Below are positions 1 to 11,100 of a stretch of 64,000 nucleotides of DNA, piece by piece. The stretch is from CAZIXN01 sp039180415 (lineage in GTDB: Bacteria > Planctomycetota > Phycisphaerae > Phycisphaerales > Phycisphaeraceae). The stretch lies in assembly GCA_039180415.1 (NCBI GenBank), contig JBCDDH010000002.1, positions 30,159 to 94,158 on the forward strand, given 5' to 3'. The notes under the pieces were generated by a model. The model worked only from the letters and a program-made list of their open reading frames with translations, was not told the origin of the DNA and did not search any database. Each line of letters opens with the position of its first letter. Position 1 is the first letter of the stretch. The translations under genes and the position numbers were made by a program.

Positions 1-1
1 C

Positions 2-943
2 TCGGAAACGCCGATCCGTTCGCTCGCCTCCCAAGCGTCTGCGCTCGCGGCCGACATCAAGCTCGCCCACACCGTTTTTGCTTTGCCGTTCGCGTTGTGG
101 GCCGCGGTCCTCGCCGCCGCGTCCGTGGGTCGGTTGCCCGCGGGGGTCGAAGTGACGCTCGTCGTGCTGTGCATGGTCCTGGCCCGCACGTTCGCGATGA
201 CCGTGAACCGTTTGGCCGACGCTCGCTTCGACGCGCAGAACCCCCGCACCGCGAACCGGGCGATCCCCGCCGGGCGGATGAGCCGCCGCTTCGCCGCCGC
301 CGCGATCGCCGCCACCGCGGCCGGCTTTGTCCTCGCCACGCTGGGCTTCTGGGCTTTCCGCGACAACGCTTGGCCCGCCCTGCTCGGCCCGGCCGTCCTC
401 GCGCTCGTGGCGTCCTACTCCTTCGCCAAGCGCTTCACCGCGCTCTGCCACGTCCTCCTGGGCGTCGCGCTGGCCGCCAGCCCCGTCGCCGCCGCGATCG
501 CGATCGAGCCCGGCTATCTCGCCAAACCCACCGTCTGGCTCGTCGCCGGCTTCGTCGCCGCCTGGGTCGCCGGCTTCGACATCCTCTACGCCCTCGCCGA
601 CGCCGACGTCGACCGCAAACTCGGGCTCCACGCCGTCCCCGCCAAGCTCGGCACCGCCGGGGCGCTCTGGTGCGCCCGGGCGCTGCATGCCGCGGCGGTC
701 GTCGCGCTGGGCGTCGCCGTCACGACTTCTCCGCTGCTCGGTTCCATCACGCAGGCCGCGGCCGCGCTGGTTGTGGTACTGCTCGCCGTGGAGCACGCCT
801 TGGCCGCCCTGGCCCTGCGCCGCCGACGGCACGACCGCGACGCCCCCGACGCGCCGCTGCTGCACCACGCGTTCTTCACGCTCAACGGCGTCGTCAGCGT
901 CGTCCTGGGCGTCGCGGGGATCATCGACGCCTGGGCCGGCTGA
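2..943 (+). CDS. ubiA: UbiA-family prenyltransferase, 5' end beyond the window
   Basis: Integral membrane prenyltransferase, probably 4-hydroxybenzoate (or a related quinone-precursor) polyprenyltransferase. The reading frame is open to the left edge and the residues before the first possible internal start (IKLAHTVFALPFALW) match the usual UbiA N-terminus, so the true start lies upstream and the gene is partial. Both Asp-rich Mg2+/diphosphate motifs are visible: NRLADARFD followed by NPRTANRAIPAG, and later DILYALADADVDRKLG. The rest is a series of hydrophobic helices. In quinone pathways the enzyme attaches a polyprenyl tail to the aromatic ring in the cytoplasmic membrane. No other quinone gene is in view, so the exact substrate cannot be fixed. 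Confidence 0.85.
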   Translation, partial: SETPIRSLASQASALAADIKLAHTVFALPFALWAAVLAAASVGRLPAGVEVTLVVLCMVLARTFAMTVNRLADARFDAQNPRTANRAIPAGRMSRRFAAAAIAATAAGFVLATLGFWAFRDNAWPALLGPAVLALVASYSFAKRFTALCHVLLGVALAASPVAAAIAIEPGYLAKPTVWLVAGFVAAWVAGFDILYALADADVDRKLGLHAVPAKLGTAGALWCARALHAAAVVALGVAVTTSPLLGSITQAAAALVVVLLAVEHALAALALRRRRHDRDAPDAPLLHHAFFTLNGVVSVVLGVAGIIDAWAG

Positions 944-971
944 GCCGACCCGCCGAGCGCTCCGCATAAAA

Positions 972-999
972 AAGCCCGCGTTCGGACGAACGCGGGCTT
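972..999 (-). terminator. Rho-independent terminator for the first PEP-CTERM gene
   Basis: A perfect 13-bp inverted repeat (972-984 pairs with 987-999). Read on the minus strand it is followed by a run of six T (plus-strand A run at 968-973), as expected for the end of the minus-strand gene at 1028-1795. It also sits 28 bases after the ubiA-like stop, so it may end that convergent transcript as well. Confidence 0.75.
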
Positions 1000-1027
1000 C
1001 CCTTGGATCTTGGAGTGTCGGTGGGCT

Positions 1028-1795
1028 TTACGCCGAGCGACGACGCAGCATGGCGGCGGCGCCGAGGCCGAGCAAGGCCGCGGTCGCGGGTTCCGGCACG
1101 CCCGTAACGGTGAGGTTATCGAGCGCCACGCCTTCCGAACCGCCATCGAGCGTCGCGGTGACGGACACGGTGACTTCATCGCCGTCGCCAAGGATGCCGG
1201 TGCTGAAGTTGCTGAACACGTTGCTGAGCGTGACGCCATCGAGGGTCAGCGGGTCATCCAGATCGACGGTGGTTCCGCTGGCGAGGGTGTAGGTCAAGGA
1301 CGCGTCGGTGTCGGCCGCGGCCGCGAAGGTCGCGAGGGTGCTGCCGTCGATGCCGACTTCGATCGTGTATTCGTCGGCGTCTTCGAAGTCGCCGAAGGCC
1401 GCGAGGTCGAAGGAAACGGCGATATCCTGGGAACCGGGCACGCTGAAGGTCCAGACCGCGGTGACGGTGCCGCCGGTCGCGGTGGTGTCGCCGTTGACCG
1501 TGTCCACGGCACCAAAGAACGGATCAAACGAGCCGTCGGGGGCTTCGACGATGATGCCCGCGGTGTCGGCCGGGAAGGTGCCCGCGCTGCTGTCGATCAG
1601 GGTAAACGGGGCGCCTTCGCCCGAGTCGTACTCCTCGAAGCCATCGCCGGGGCTGCCGAAGACGCCTTCGCCGATGAAGCTGGTGAGGTTCGAATCGTCA
1701 CCGCCGAAGTTGTCGAAGGCGAGGATTTGCGAGGCCGAGGCCGAGGCACCGAGAGTCGTGGCCGCGAGCGCAGCGACCAAAGCTTGAGTCTTCAT
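1028..1795 (-). CDS. PEP-CTERM sorting domain protein (tandem paralog 1)
   Basis: Exported protein of 255 residues. It begins MKTQALVAALAATTLGASAS, a Sec signal peptide, followed by a low-complexity acidic beta-type domain rich in Gly, Asp, Thr and Ser, and ends in VPEPATAALLGLGAAAMLRRR, a PEP-CTERM signal: a PEP motif, a short hydrophobic helix and a basic tail. Such proteins are handled by an exosortase and end up at the outer surface or in the matrix; no exosortase gene is in this window. The start is supported by a purine-rich GGAGACGGAAGA stretch just upstream. The mature domain starts with an ILAFDNFGGDD segment that parallels the next two genes. Function unknown. Confidence 0.85.
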   Translation of the reverse strand: MKTQALVAALAATTLGASASASQILAFDNFGGDDSNLTSFIGEGVFGSPGDGFEEYDSGEGAPFTLIDSSAGTFPADTAGIIVEAPDGSFDPFFGAVDTVNGDTTATGGTVTAVWTFSVPGSQDIAVSFDLAAFGDFEDADEYTIEVGIDGSTLATFAAAADTDASLTYTLASGTTVDLDDPLTLDGVTLSNVFSNFSTGILGDGDEVTVSVTATLDGGSEGVALDNLTVTGVPEPATAALLGLGAAAMLRRRSA

Positions 1796-1991
1796 GATCT
1801 TCCGTCTCCGTGGGGTTATTCGTGCAAGGCACGTGGGGGGTGCAGGCGTAAATAGTTTGACGATCCTGCCGTGAACGTCAAGGGGGTTACAGAATTTTCA
1901 AGGATTTTGCGGTTGACGCCCACAGAATGCCCCAGGATTGGGCGGGCTGAGAACTCTGGAATTCACGGGTGTCGGGTTAGTCGCCGAGCAA

Positions 1992-2738
1992 TCAGGCCGA
2001 GCGGCGACGGATCATCGCCAGGGCACCCAGGCCCAGCAGGCCCGCGGCGGCCGGCTCGGGCACACCGCTGATGCTGAAGCTGTCGAAGCCGATGTCCTCG
2101 CTGCCGCTGTTGTTGGCGATCGTGACGACCACGTCCAGGAGGCTGTTGTCGAACGTGGAGATGTCCAGGGCGGCGGGGCCGACGAACGCGTCGACGAAGG
2201 GGCCGGTTTCGAGGTCATCGCCCCCGACGTTGAAGACCGACGTGCCGTTGATCGAGATGTCGAAGACGTCGCCGTCTTCGAAGCCGTCGGACTCGACGGC
2301 CCAGGTGAACCCGAGGGTCAGGTCGGTGAAGGCCGTGGCGTCGATGGTGTCGAAGGTGAGCGTGATCTCGGTGTCGCTGTCCTCGACGGCGAGGAATTGG
2401 CCGTGGATGCCGGCGGCGTCCGACAGGTCGTTGAACACGCCGGGGATCGAATCGACCGCGTCGCCGCCGGTGCCCAAGGTGGCGTCGGCGATGCCGATCA
2501 GGTCGCCGCCGTCGGTGCCGGTGCTGCCGCCGGCGGCCGCGAGGGTCCACGGCGTGCCGAGGCCCGAGTCGAAGAACGTGCCGGTCAGCGTGGTGCCGAA
2601 CCCGGACACGGTCGCGGGGGTCACGCCGACGGTGAGCGAATTGCCTTCGAAATCCTGGGACGCGATCACGCTCTGCCCCGACGCCGACGTCGCCAGGGCC
2701 GCGGTTCCGAGCGCGGCGATCAACAGCTGAGTCTTCAT
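1992..2738 (-). CDS. PEP-CTERM sorting domain protein (tandem paralog 2)
   Basis: A 248-residue exported protein, clearly a paralog of the gene at 1028-1795: signal peptide MKTQLLIAALGTAALATSAS, mature start SVIASQDFEGNSLTVG, an acidic beta-rich domain with a DISINGTSVFNVGG-like segment, and the sorting tail VPEPAAAGLLGLGALAMIRRR. I placed the start at the MKTQ methionine and not at an in-frame ATG 36 bases upstream, because only this start gives a proper signal peptide. The leader CACGGAGACG...ATGAAGACT is shared with paralog 1. About 196 bases separate the two genes. Probably an extracellular structural or matrix protein; substrate or partner unknown. Confidence 0.85.
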   Translation of the reverse strand: MKTQLLIAALGTAALATSASGQSVIASQDFEGNSLTVGVTPATVSGFGTTLTGTFFDSGLGTPWTLAAAGGSTGTDGGDLIGIADATLGTGGDAVDSIPGVFNDLSDAAGIHGQFLAVEDSDTEITLTFDTIDATAFTDLTLGFTWAVESDGFEDGDVFDISINGTSVFNVGGDDLETGPFVDAFVGPAALDISTFDNSLLDVVVTIANNSGSEDIGFDSFSISGVPEPAAAGLLGLGALAMIRRRSA

Positions 2739-2852
2739 GTTTTCTCGTCTCCGTGAGAGGTCGTTTGGGTTCACTTTAAGGCGCGGCCCGCAGGCCTCAC
2801 GGACAGCATTTTTTCAGAACCGTCGTCGCAGTCAACGGTATTCACACAACTT

Positions 2853-3563
2853 TTACAATTTCTTTTGCTTTTCCCCGCGGCGCGAGCTTCCGGGCGGCGT
2901 TGGTTGTGCACGCAGCGGTTCGGAGGAGCGGAGGCGGAGCCGGACGAGGGCACCGAGCCCCAGCCAAACGGCGGCGCCCGGTTCGGGCAGGACGACCGAG
3001 CCGAGGATCGCGACGTTGTCGAAGCCGGTGTAGTCCCCTACGCCGCGTTGGGTGACGATGAGCGTCAGCGCGATCGTCTCGGAGCCGGCGGGCAGCGGGA
3101 GCGTGTGCGTGCCGGACACGTCGGATCGGTCGGCTTGGCCGGTGACCAGCGGGGTGACGCCCCGCCCGAGGCCGTCGACGAAGACTTCGTAGCCCACGGA
3201 TTCGCCGGGGTCGAAATCGCGGGCCCGGTAGTCGAAACGCAGCTCGAGGTCCGTCCGGCCCGCGACGTCCACGGCGGCAAAACGCACAAACACGGCCGGG
3301 TCGTCGGGGCGGTCGCGGTCGCCGGCGTCGCGGACGCCCAGGAAGTCGCCCGAGCCGAGCGTGAAATTGCCCAGGTCGTCGGTGACGCCGAAGTGCCGAC
3401 CGGGGTGTTCGATCACGCCGGTGGCCGCCGGGTCCGGGGCGATGGTGTAGGCCCAGCCCGGCGCGTCGGTCGCGCCGTCGAAATCCTGGAGCGCGAGGAA
3501 GGCCGCGGCGGCGGGCGACGCGATCAACCAGGCGGCGGCACTCAAAATCAGGAACTTAGGCAT
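2853..3563 (-). CDS. PEP-CTERM-like exported protein (tandem paralog 3, divergent tail)
   Basis: A 236-residue protein with signal peptide MPKFLILSAAAWLIASPAAA and a mature start FLALQDFDGATDAPGW that parallels the QDFEG start of the preceding paralog. The sorting region LPEPGAAVWLGLGALVRLRL is recognisable, but it is followed by about 20 extra residues rich in Arg, Pro and Lys where paralogs 1 and 2 stop right after RRRSA. The start at 3563 was chosen because the residues upstream in frame do not form a signal peptide. The conserved middle contains ELRFDYRARDFDPGES and YEVFVDGLG. The long tail could be a read-through after loss of the original stop, or may alter sorting. Confidence 0.75.
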   Translation of the reverse strand: MPKFLILSAAAWLIASPAAAAFLALQDFDGATDAPGWAYTIAPDPAATGVIEHPGRHFGVTDDLGNFTLGSGDFLGVRDAGDRDRPDDPAVFVRFAAVDVAGRTDLELRFDYRARDFDPGESVGYEVFVDGLGRGVTPLVTGQADRSDVSGTHTLPLPAGSETIALTLIVTQRGVGDYTGFDNVAILGSVVLPEPGAAVWLGLGALVRLRLRSSEPLRAQPTPPGSSRRGEKQKKL

Positions 3564-3659
3564 GGATGGACGCGCCCGTGTGGAAGGATGTGGGTCCGGA
3601 ACCCGCATCCTGACGTGATCGCGCGGATGGTTCAAGGGTTTTCTCGCGCACGCGAAGGC

Positions 3660-3680
3660 CCCCGCGGCGTGACCGCGGGG
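3660..3680 (-). terminator. GC-rich hairpin behind clpB
   Basis: Perfect 8-bp stem (3660-3667 with 3673-3680) and 5-base loop between the clpB stop and the start of the third PEP-CTERM gene. It has no T-run, so it is at best a weak intrinsic terminator or a 3' stabilising structure. Confidence 0.35.
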
Positions 3681-3696
3681 CGTCTCGGGGCAAGGC

Positions 3697-6417
<2,721 letters not shown>

Positions 6418-6521
6418 GGTGGGGCTCCTTCTTGGAGAAGCGCCTGCGCGGCGGGCGGTCGGGGGCGGGGCCCCCCCCGACACCCCCCGGCAACTTTGTG
6501 GCCGGGGCAGCGCGGTGAGGG

Positions 6522-7448
6522 TCAGGTCTGGTTGGCGTCGCGTAAGGCTTCGTACGCGGCGCGTTGGGGGTCGGTGAGGTCCTTGGGGACGCGGATCATC
6601 AGGCGGGCGAGCAGGTCGCCGCGTTCCGCCCCGCCCGGTTTGAGGGGCAGGCCTTGGCCGCGGAGGCGGAGCTTGGCCCCGCTGGACGTGCCGGGCGGGA
6701 CGGTGAGGGTGGCGATCTGGCCGTCGGGGGTCTTCACGTCGGCGGTCCCGCCGAGCGCGGCGGTGGCCGGGTCGAGGGACACGTCGGCGACGAGGTGGTC
6801 GCCTTGGATTGCGAAGTCCGGGTGCTTGGCGAGCGTGACGACGAGCATCAGCCCGTGCGACTTGAGGCGGATTTTGCTGCCGTCGCGGACGCCGGCGGGG
6901 ACCTTGACGTCGATGGTCTGGGTGCCGTTGCCGCCCTCGATGGTCAAGGCGCGGGTGCCGCCGCGCATCGCCTCGTGCAGCGAGACGGTGATCGGGTGCT
7001 CCTGCAAGCGGGGCTTGGGGGCTTGGAAGCCCGAGCCTCGGCCGGCCGCGAAGTCGTCGGCGGCGTGGGCGTCGCGCATCTGTCCGAAGATCGACTCGAA
7101 GAAGTCGCTAAACCCGCCCCGGCCGCCGGAGTGCTCGAAGCGGAAGCCGTGGTCGCCGCCGCCCGTGCCGCGGAAGCCGCCGAAGTTGGCGAAGTCCTCG
7201 GGGTTGATCGTTTGGCCCTGCTTCCAGTTCTGGCCGAACCGGTCGTACTTCTTGCGTTTGTCGGGGTCGGAGAGGACGTCGTGGGCTTCGGAGACCTTGG
7301 CGAACTTGGCGGCGGCGTCGGGGTCGTCCTTGTTGACGTCCGGGTGGAGCTTGCGGGCGAGTTGCCGGTAAGCGCGCTTGACGTCCTCGGGCGAGGCGTC
7401 TCGCGCGATGCCGAGGGTCTGGTAGTAGTCTTCGAACGTGACGGCCAT
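6522..7448 (-). CDS. DnaJ/CbpA-type J-domain co-chaperone
   Basis: A 308-residue Hsp40. The J-domain occupies residues 1-75 (start MAVTFEDYYQTLGI, HPD motif at 35-37, ending DKRKKYDRFG). A Gly/Phe-rich linker follows, then two beta-barrel substrate-binding domains (KLRLRGQGLPLKPGGAERGD near the end). The Cys-rich zinc finger of DnaJ is absent, which makes it CbpA-like. The start at 7448 is preferred because the 13 residues before it do not belong to the J-domain fold. It is followed by clpB on the same strand, so the pair probably supplies disaggregase plus co-chaperone; DnaK itself is not in view. Confidence 0.92.
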   Translation of the reverse strand: MAVTFEDYYQTLGIARDASPEDVKRAYRQLARKLHPDVNKDDPDAAAKFAKVSEAHDVLSDPDKRKKYDRFGQNWKQGQTINPEDFANFGGFRGTGGGDHGFRFEHSGGRGGFSDFFESIFGQMRDAHAADDFAAGRGSGFQAPKPRLQEHPITVSLHEAMRGGTRALTIEGGNGTQTIDVKVPAGVRDGSKIRLKSHGLMLVVTLAKHPDFAIQGDHLVADVSLDPATAALGGTADVKTPDGQIATLTVPPGTSSGAKLRLRGQGLPLKPGGAERGDLLARLMIRVPKDLTDPQRAAYEALRDANQT

Positions 7449-7596
7449 GCGTGGTTTCCCGGGATGTAACGGCAACCAGCGCGCCAACCGCGCACAGGGA
7501 TCATCCCGCGTAAAACGGCGGAAATCCGCGGTTTTCGGATGATTTGGAGATCGGGAAGCTGCCGGAATGGCAGTTTGCCCGTCGATCGGGAGCGGG

Positions 7597-9405
7597 CTAG
7601 ACGCCGGCCTGAAGGGGCGTCGCCAACCAGGTCGGGCCGTCGGCGAGGGGCAGGTGTTGGAGCAGGTGGAGGCGGATCGCGGGGTCGATGCCGGCGATCA
7701 AGGGGACGGCCTGGTCGGGCTGGTCGGTGAACAGGTGCAGGACGGGGTCGGCGGGGCTTTCCGCGGAACCGGGCACGGCGAGCCGGAGCAGCGCGCGGTG
7801 CTTCGCGGCCCAGCGGCGGGCGTCGGTCAGCGCGAGCAGGGCGGGCCGAGGGTGCTCGGCGTCGGCGAGGCGGGCGAGCAGGTGCAGCCGGCCGGCGGCG
7901 TCGACGGCGAGGTGCAGGTGCGGGTGCTCGGGGCAGCGGACGGGCAGCGGCCGCAGGTCGAGCGTGGGGTCGGCGTCGGCGAGCAGCGCGGGCAGGTCGG
8001 GGTCGGCGGCGGGCCGGTGGGTGTCGGCCCGCGGCGGATGCGGCGCGGCGGGAACCTCGGTTTCGGGCGACGGGTTCGGCGAAGGCGTTTCGTCGACAGG
8101 CTGGATCGGCGCGGGCGGGTCGACGGCGGGGGGACGCTCGGCCTGGGCCGGTAGTTGGGGGCGGCGGCGTGTTTGCGTGAAGAAATCGTCGAGCACGGAG
8201 CGGCGGACGATGGGTTCGGCCGGGGTTGACTCGGGCTCAAAGTCGGGCTGGGGCTCGGGCGCTCGCGTGAAGGCGGGCGTCGCCGTCGACTCGGCCCACG
8301 GTTGTTCAGCGTCGGCTTCGTCGGTTTTGGTTTCGGCTTCGGGGACCGGAGGTTCGGAAGGCTCGGGGATGGGCGCGCGGGCCGGGGCGGACTCGCGGGT
8401 CTCCAGCTCGTCGAGGGTGGCGAGCAGGCCGGTCCATTGGGCGTCGAGTTGGGGGAAGGTGCCCAGCGTCCGGACGGCGGCGGGGCGCATCTTCTGGAGG
8501 TGGCCGAGCGTGGCGACGGGGCGATCGAACAGCGCCTGCGCGGCGGCGGCGATCTGGTCGGCCGCGGCGGCGGACTTGTCGGGCGGGCTGCCGACGACGA
8601 AGACGCCCACTTCGGCGGTTTTGGCCTGGGGATCGGCCTCGGCGAGGGTTTCAAGGCCGTGCTGCGCGGCGGCGACGGCGGTGGGGTCGGCCCCGGTCAG
8701 CAGCGTCCAAACGCCCACGTCGATCAGGCGATCGATCTCGCGCGGGTGGATGTCGCAATAGATCAACACGGTTGCCACGGGGCGGTCGGTGTCGGCGAGG
8801 AGGTCGCGGAGCAGGCCCGCGGCGGATGTTGCCGCGGGCTTCGGCGACGACGGCGGGGTGCGGCGTTCGGCGACGGCGGTGCGGGTAGCGTCGAAGCCCA
8901 GCAGCGCGGCGAGGTCGGACTCGGCGGCGGGCTGGGGCTTGCGGGCGGAACCGGTCTGGGGGAACGGCGCGAACCAGTCCTGTTCGTCGGCCTCGTCGGG
9001 GTCGGGGAAGCGGTGCAAGACGTCGCTGACGCGAGGTTCGACGAGTTCGGCTTCGAGGGCGCCGGGGGTTTGGCCTTCGTGTCGGTGGTCGGCGTTGACG
9101 GTGAGCAAGAGGACCGGGCCGTCGCGTTCGGCGAGGAGTTGGGCGTATTGGGTGAGCCAGACGTGGGCCATGCCCGGCAGGTTGCCTAAGAGGACGGCTT
9201 CGAGGCGGGGGGTTTCGGGGGCGCGTTGGGGCGTCGGTTCGGTTTCGTTCTCGGTCGGATGCGGCTGGGTCTCGCGCTCGGCGTGCGTGGGCTCCGGGGG
9301 CGCAAGCGCCTTGGGCAAGATCGCGGCGGGGCCGTCGGTTCCGGTGAGGAACAGATCGGCCAGGTCGTCGAGCGTTTGCTGGGTACGGTCGGGGGGCGTG
9401 GGCAT
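7597..9405 (-). CDS. Large protein, probable degenerate MinD/ParA-type pseudo-ATPase
   Basis: A 602-residue cytoplasmic protein that I do not recognise as a named family. The segment AVLLGNLPGMAHVWLTQYA...GPVLLLTVNADH has the shape of a ParA/MinD nucleotide-binding start, with a strand-loop-helix and then VLLLD-like sequence, but the lysines of the Walker A motif are missing. Later segments (VATVLIYCDIHPREIDRLI, LLTGADPTAVAAAQ, VGVFVVGSPPDKSAAAADQI, ALFDRPVATLGHLQKMRP) follow the order of MinD/FleN proteins. A long Pro/Glu/Ala-rich linker then leads to a C-terminal domain of about 150 residues. It lies 41 bases behind the ParA-CBM gene, in the same operon, so it may be an adaptor for that ATPase. 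The fold assignment is inference. Confidence 0.55.
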   Translation of the reverse strand: MPTPPDRTQQTLDDLADLFLTGTDGPAAILPKALAPPEPTHAERETQPHPTENETEPTPQRAPETPRLEAVLLGNLPGMAHVWLTQYAQLLAERDGPVLLLTVNADHRHEGQTPGALEAELVEPRVSDVLHRFPDPDEADEQDWFAPFPQTGSARKPQPAAESDLAALLGFDATRTAVAERRTPPSSPKPAATSAAGLLRDLLADTDRPVATVLIYCDIHPREIDRLIDVGVWTLLTGADPTAVAAAQHGLETLAEADPQAKTAEVGVFVVGSPPDKSAAAADQIAAAAQALFDRPVATLGHLQKMRPAAVRTLGTFPQLDAQWTGLLATLDELETRESAPARAPIPEPSEPPVPEAETKTDEADAEQPWAESTATPAFTRAPEPQPDFEPESTPAEPIVRRSVLDDFFTQTRRRPQLPAQAERPPAVDPPAPIQPVDETPSPNPSPETEVPAAPHPPRADTHRPAADPDLPALLADADPTLDLRPLPVRCPEHPHLHLAVDAAGRLHLLARLADAEHPRPALLALTDARRWAAKHRALLRLAVPGSAESPADPVLHLFTDQPDQAVPLIAGIDPAIRLHLLQHLPLADGPTWLATPLQAGV

Positions 9406-9446
9406 GGGTCGTCGTCCGTGACGGCCGGGGTGTGGGGCGAGCCGGA

Positions 9447-10901
9447 TCAGCCGATGGCGTGCGCAGAGCGATCCGACGCTTCCGCGGTCAGCCCGGGGGT
9501 GATCGTCGGCTGGGCGGTGACTTCAAAGACGTTGTTCAGCTCGCCGAACGGGTTGGTTTCGGTGCGCGGGTTGTGGGGGTCCTGGACCCATTGGCCGTCG
9601 CGGACGAGCCGGTAGCGGTACTTGCCGGGCGGGAGGTCGAGCACGGCCTGCCAGACGCCCATGGCGTCGTTGCGGATGAGCGGGGTTTTGCTGGGGTTCC
9701 AGTCGTTGAAGTCGCCGGCGAGGGCGAGGTTGGTGCTGCCCGGGCCGTCCGCGGGGAAGGGCTGGACGAAGAGGGTGCCCTGTCCGGTGGTTTGGACGCC
9801 GAGGACTTTTTCGGAGACGCGGGGGACGCCGAGCCCCGCCGCTTCGGGCCGCGGCGCGGGCGTGGGCAGGCGTTCGCTTTCGAGTTTGCGGTCGAGGCGG
9901 GCGGAGATCGCGGCGGTGCGGGTGGTCAGGCCGCGGGCGCGCTCGGCGAGCTCGGCGGCGCGCGACATGGCCGGCGCACGCCCGGGGTCGGGAGCCTGAG
10001 GTTCGGGGTCGAGGCGGACGTCCGACGAAGCGTCGACGCCGACGCCCGTGGTGGCTTCCGCGGGCTCTACGTGCTCGAGGTCCCAGGCCCGCGAACCGGT
10101 TTCTGCGGCCTGCGGCTGGACGTACTCCGGCTTGGCGGGCGGGTGGTTCAGCAGCCAGTGGGCGAGCTCTTCGAAGTCCTTCATGCCCGTGGACGACGGG
10201 TCGTACTCGGTGATGGGTTGGCCCAGCGCGGCGGCTTCCTTGAGCTTGCTGTTGAAGTTGATGACGCAGGGCAGGACCTGCGTGGCGAAGTGCTTCTTGA
10301 GTTCGCCGAGGATCTCGCGGGCCAGCTTGGTGCGGACGTCGTACATCGTCGGCAGGATCGAGAAGCGCACGCGGTGGCCGACGCGCTGGATGAGCATCTC
10401 GATGGTGCGGGCCTGACGTACGGAGCCCTGCAGGGCGAAGTAGCCGGTCTCGACGGGAATAAGAACCTCGTCGGCGGCGCGCAGGGCGTTGAAGGTGAGC
10501 AGGCCGATGGACGGCGGGCAGTCGAGCACGCAGGCGTCGTAGCGGTCCTGCATCGGCGCGAGCACCTGAGACAACCGGCGGTCCTTGTCGGGCTGGCTGG
10601 CGAGGCGCTGCTCCATCGTGGCCAACGCCATGGTGGAGGGCAGCAGGTCGAGGTTGCGGGAGACCTGCCAGGTCAGGTCCGGGACGCCGAGCGTGCCGTC
10701 GAGCCCGGCCTGGAGCAGTTCGGCGGTGCCGCGCTCGATGCGGTTTTCCGGCACGGAGAGGCCCAGGGCGCAGTGGCTCTGCGGGTCCATGTCCACTAGC
10801 AGCACGCGGAGGCCCTTGCCGGCAAGGGTGGCGGCGAGGTTGATCGCGGTGGTGGTCTTGCCGCAGCCGCCCTTCTGATTCAGGATGGCGATGGTGCGCA
10901 C
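9447..10901 (-). CDS. ParA-family ATPase fused to a C-terminal CBM48/AMPK-type glycogen-binding domain
   Basis: A 484-residue protein. Residues 1-250 are a ParA ATPase: a GTG start gives VRTIAILNQKGGCGKTT (deviant Walker A), then VLLVDMDPQSH, VLDCPPSIGLLTFNAL and SILPTMYDVRTKLAREIL, all in the right order. A Pro/Ala-rich linker with a predicted helix follows. Residues about 391-461 form a compact E-set domain with NLALAGDFNDWNP, GVWQAVLDLPPGKYRYRLV and DPHNPRTETNPFGELNNVF, the signature of CBM48 / AMPK-beta glycogen-binding modules. ParA proteins position cargo on the nucleoid; the CBM suggests cargo that is glycogen-like or a scaffold use of the fold. No ParB is next to it; the solo parB is 4 kb away. 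The GTG start fits the family N-terminus, though no good ribosome site is seen. Confidence 0.85.
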   Translation of the reverse strand: MRTIAILNQKGGCGKTTTAINLAATLAGKGLRVLLVDMDPQSHCALGLSVPENRIERGTAELLQAGLDGTLGVPDLTWQVSRNLDLLPSTMALATMEQRLASQPDKDRRLSQVLAPMQDRYDACVLDCPPSIGLLTFNALRAADEVLIPVETGYFALQGSVRQARTIEMLIQRVGHRVRFSILPTMYDVRTKLAREILGELKKHFATQVLPCVINFNSKLKEAAALGQPITEYDPSSTGMKDFEELAHWLLNHPPAKPEYVQPQAAETGSRAWDLEHVEPAEATTGVGVDASSDVRLDPEPQAPDPGRAPAMSRAAELAERARGLTTRTAAISARLDRKLESERLPTPAPRPEAAGLGVPRVSEKVLGVQTTGQGTLFVQPFPADGPGSTNLALAGDFNDWNPSKTPLIRNDAMGVWQAVLDLPPGKYRYRLVRDGQWVQDPHNPRTETNPFGELNNVFEVTAQPTITPGLTAEASDRSAHAIG

Positions 10902-11088
10902 GGGCGGGGCTCGGAGCGAGGGGAACGGGACAGGCCGGGGCAAGAGCGGGATGGGCGGGCGGTCCCTCTCTCCGGCCACCACGACCACGCCACTTTTTCG
11001 TGACTTCCGATTTATCGGGGCCGGGACGGAGCGGGCTTGAAGGATTTGCGACGGGCGGATCGCGGGGCCCGGCGATCGGGCCGCCGAG

Positions 11089-11094
11089 TACGAT
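11089..11094 (+). promoter_or_regulatory. Predicted -10 hexamer TACGAT, leaderless start of maf
   Basis: TACGAT followed by 6 bases and then the GTG start codon at 11101. A transcript starting at the usual distance from a -10 box would begin at the start codon. The same spacing recurs at five other genes in this window. No -35 box is recognisable. Confidence 0.45.
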
Positions 11095-11100
11095 CGCGGC

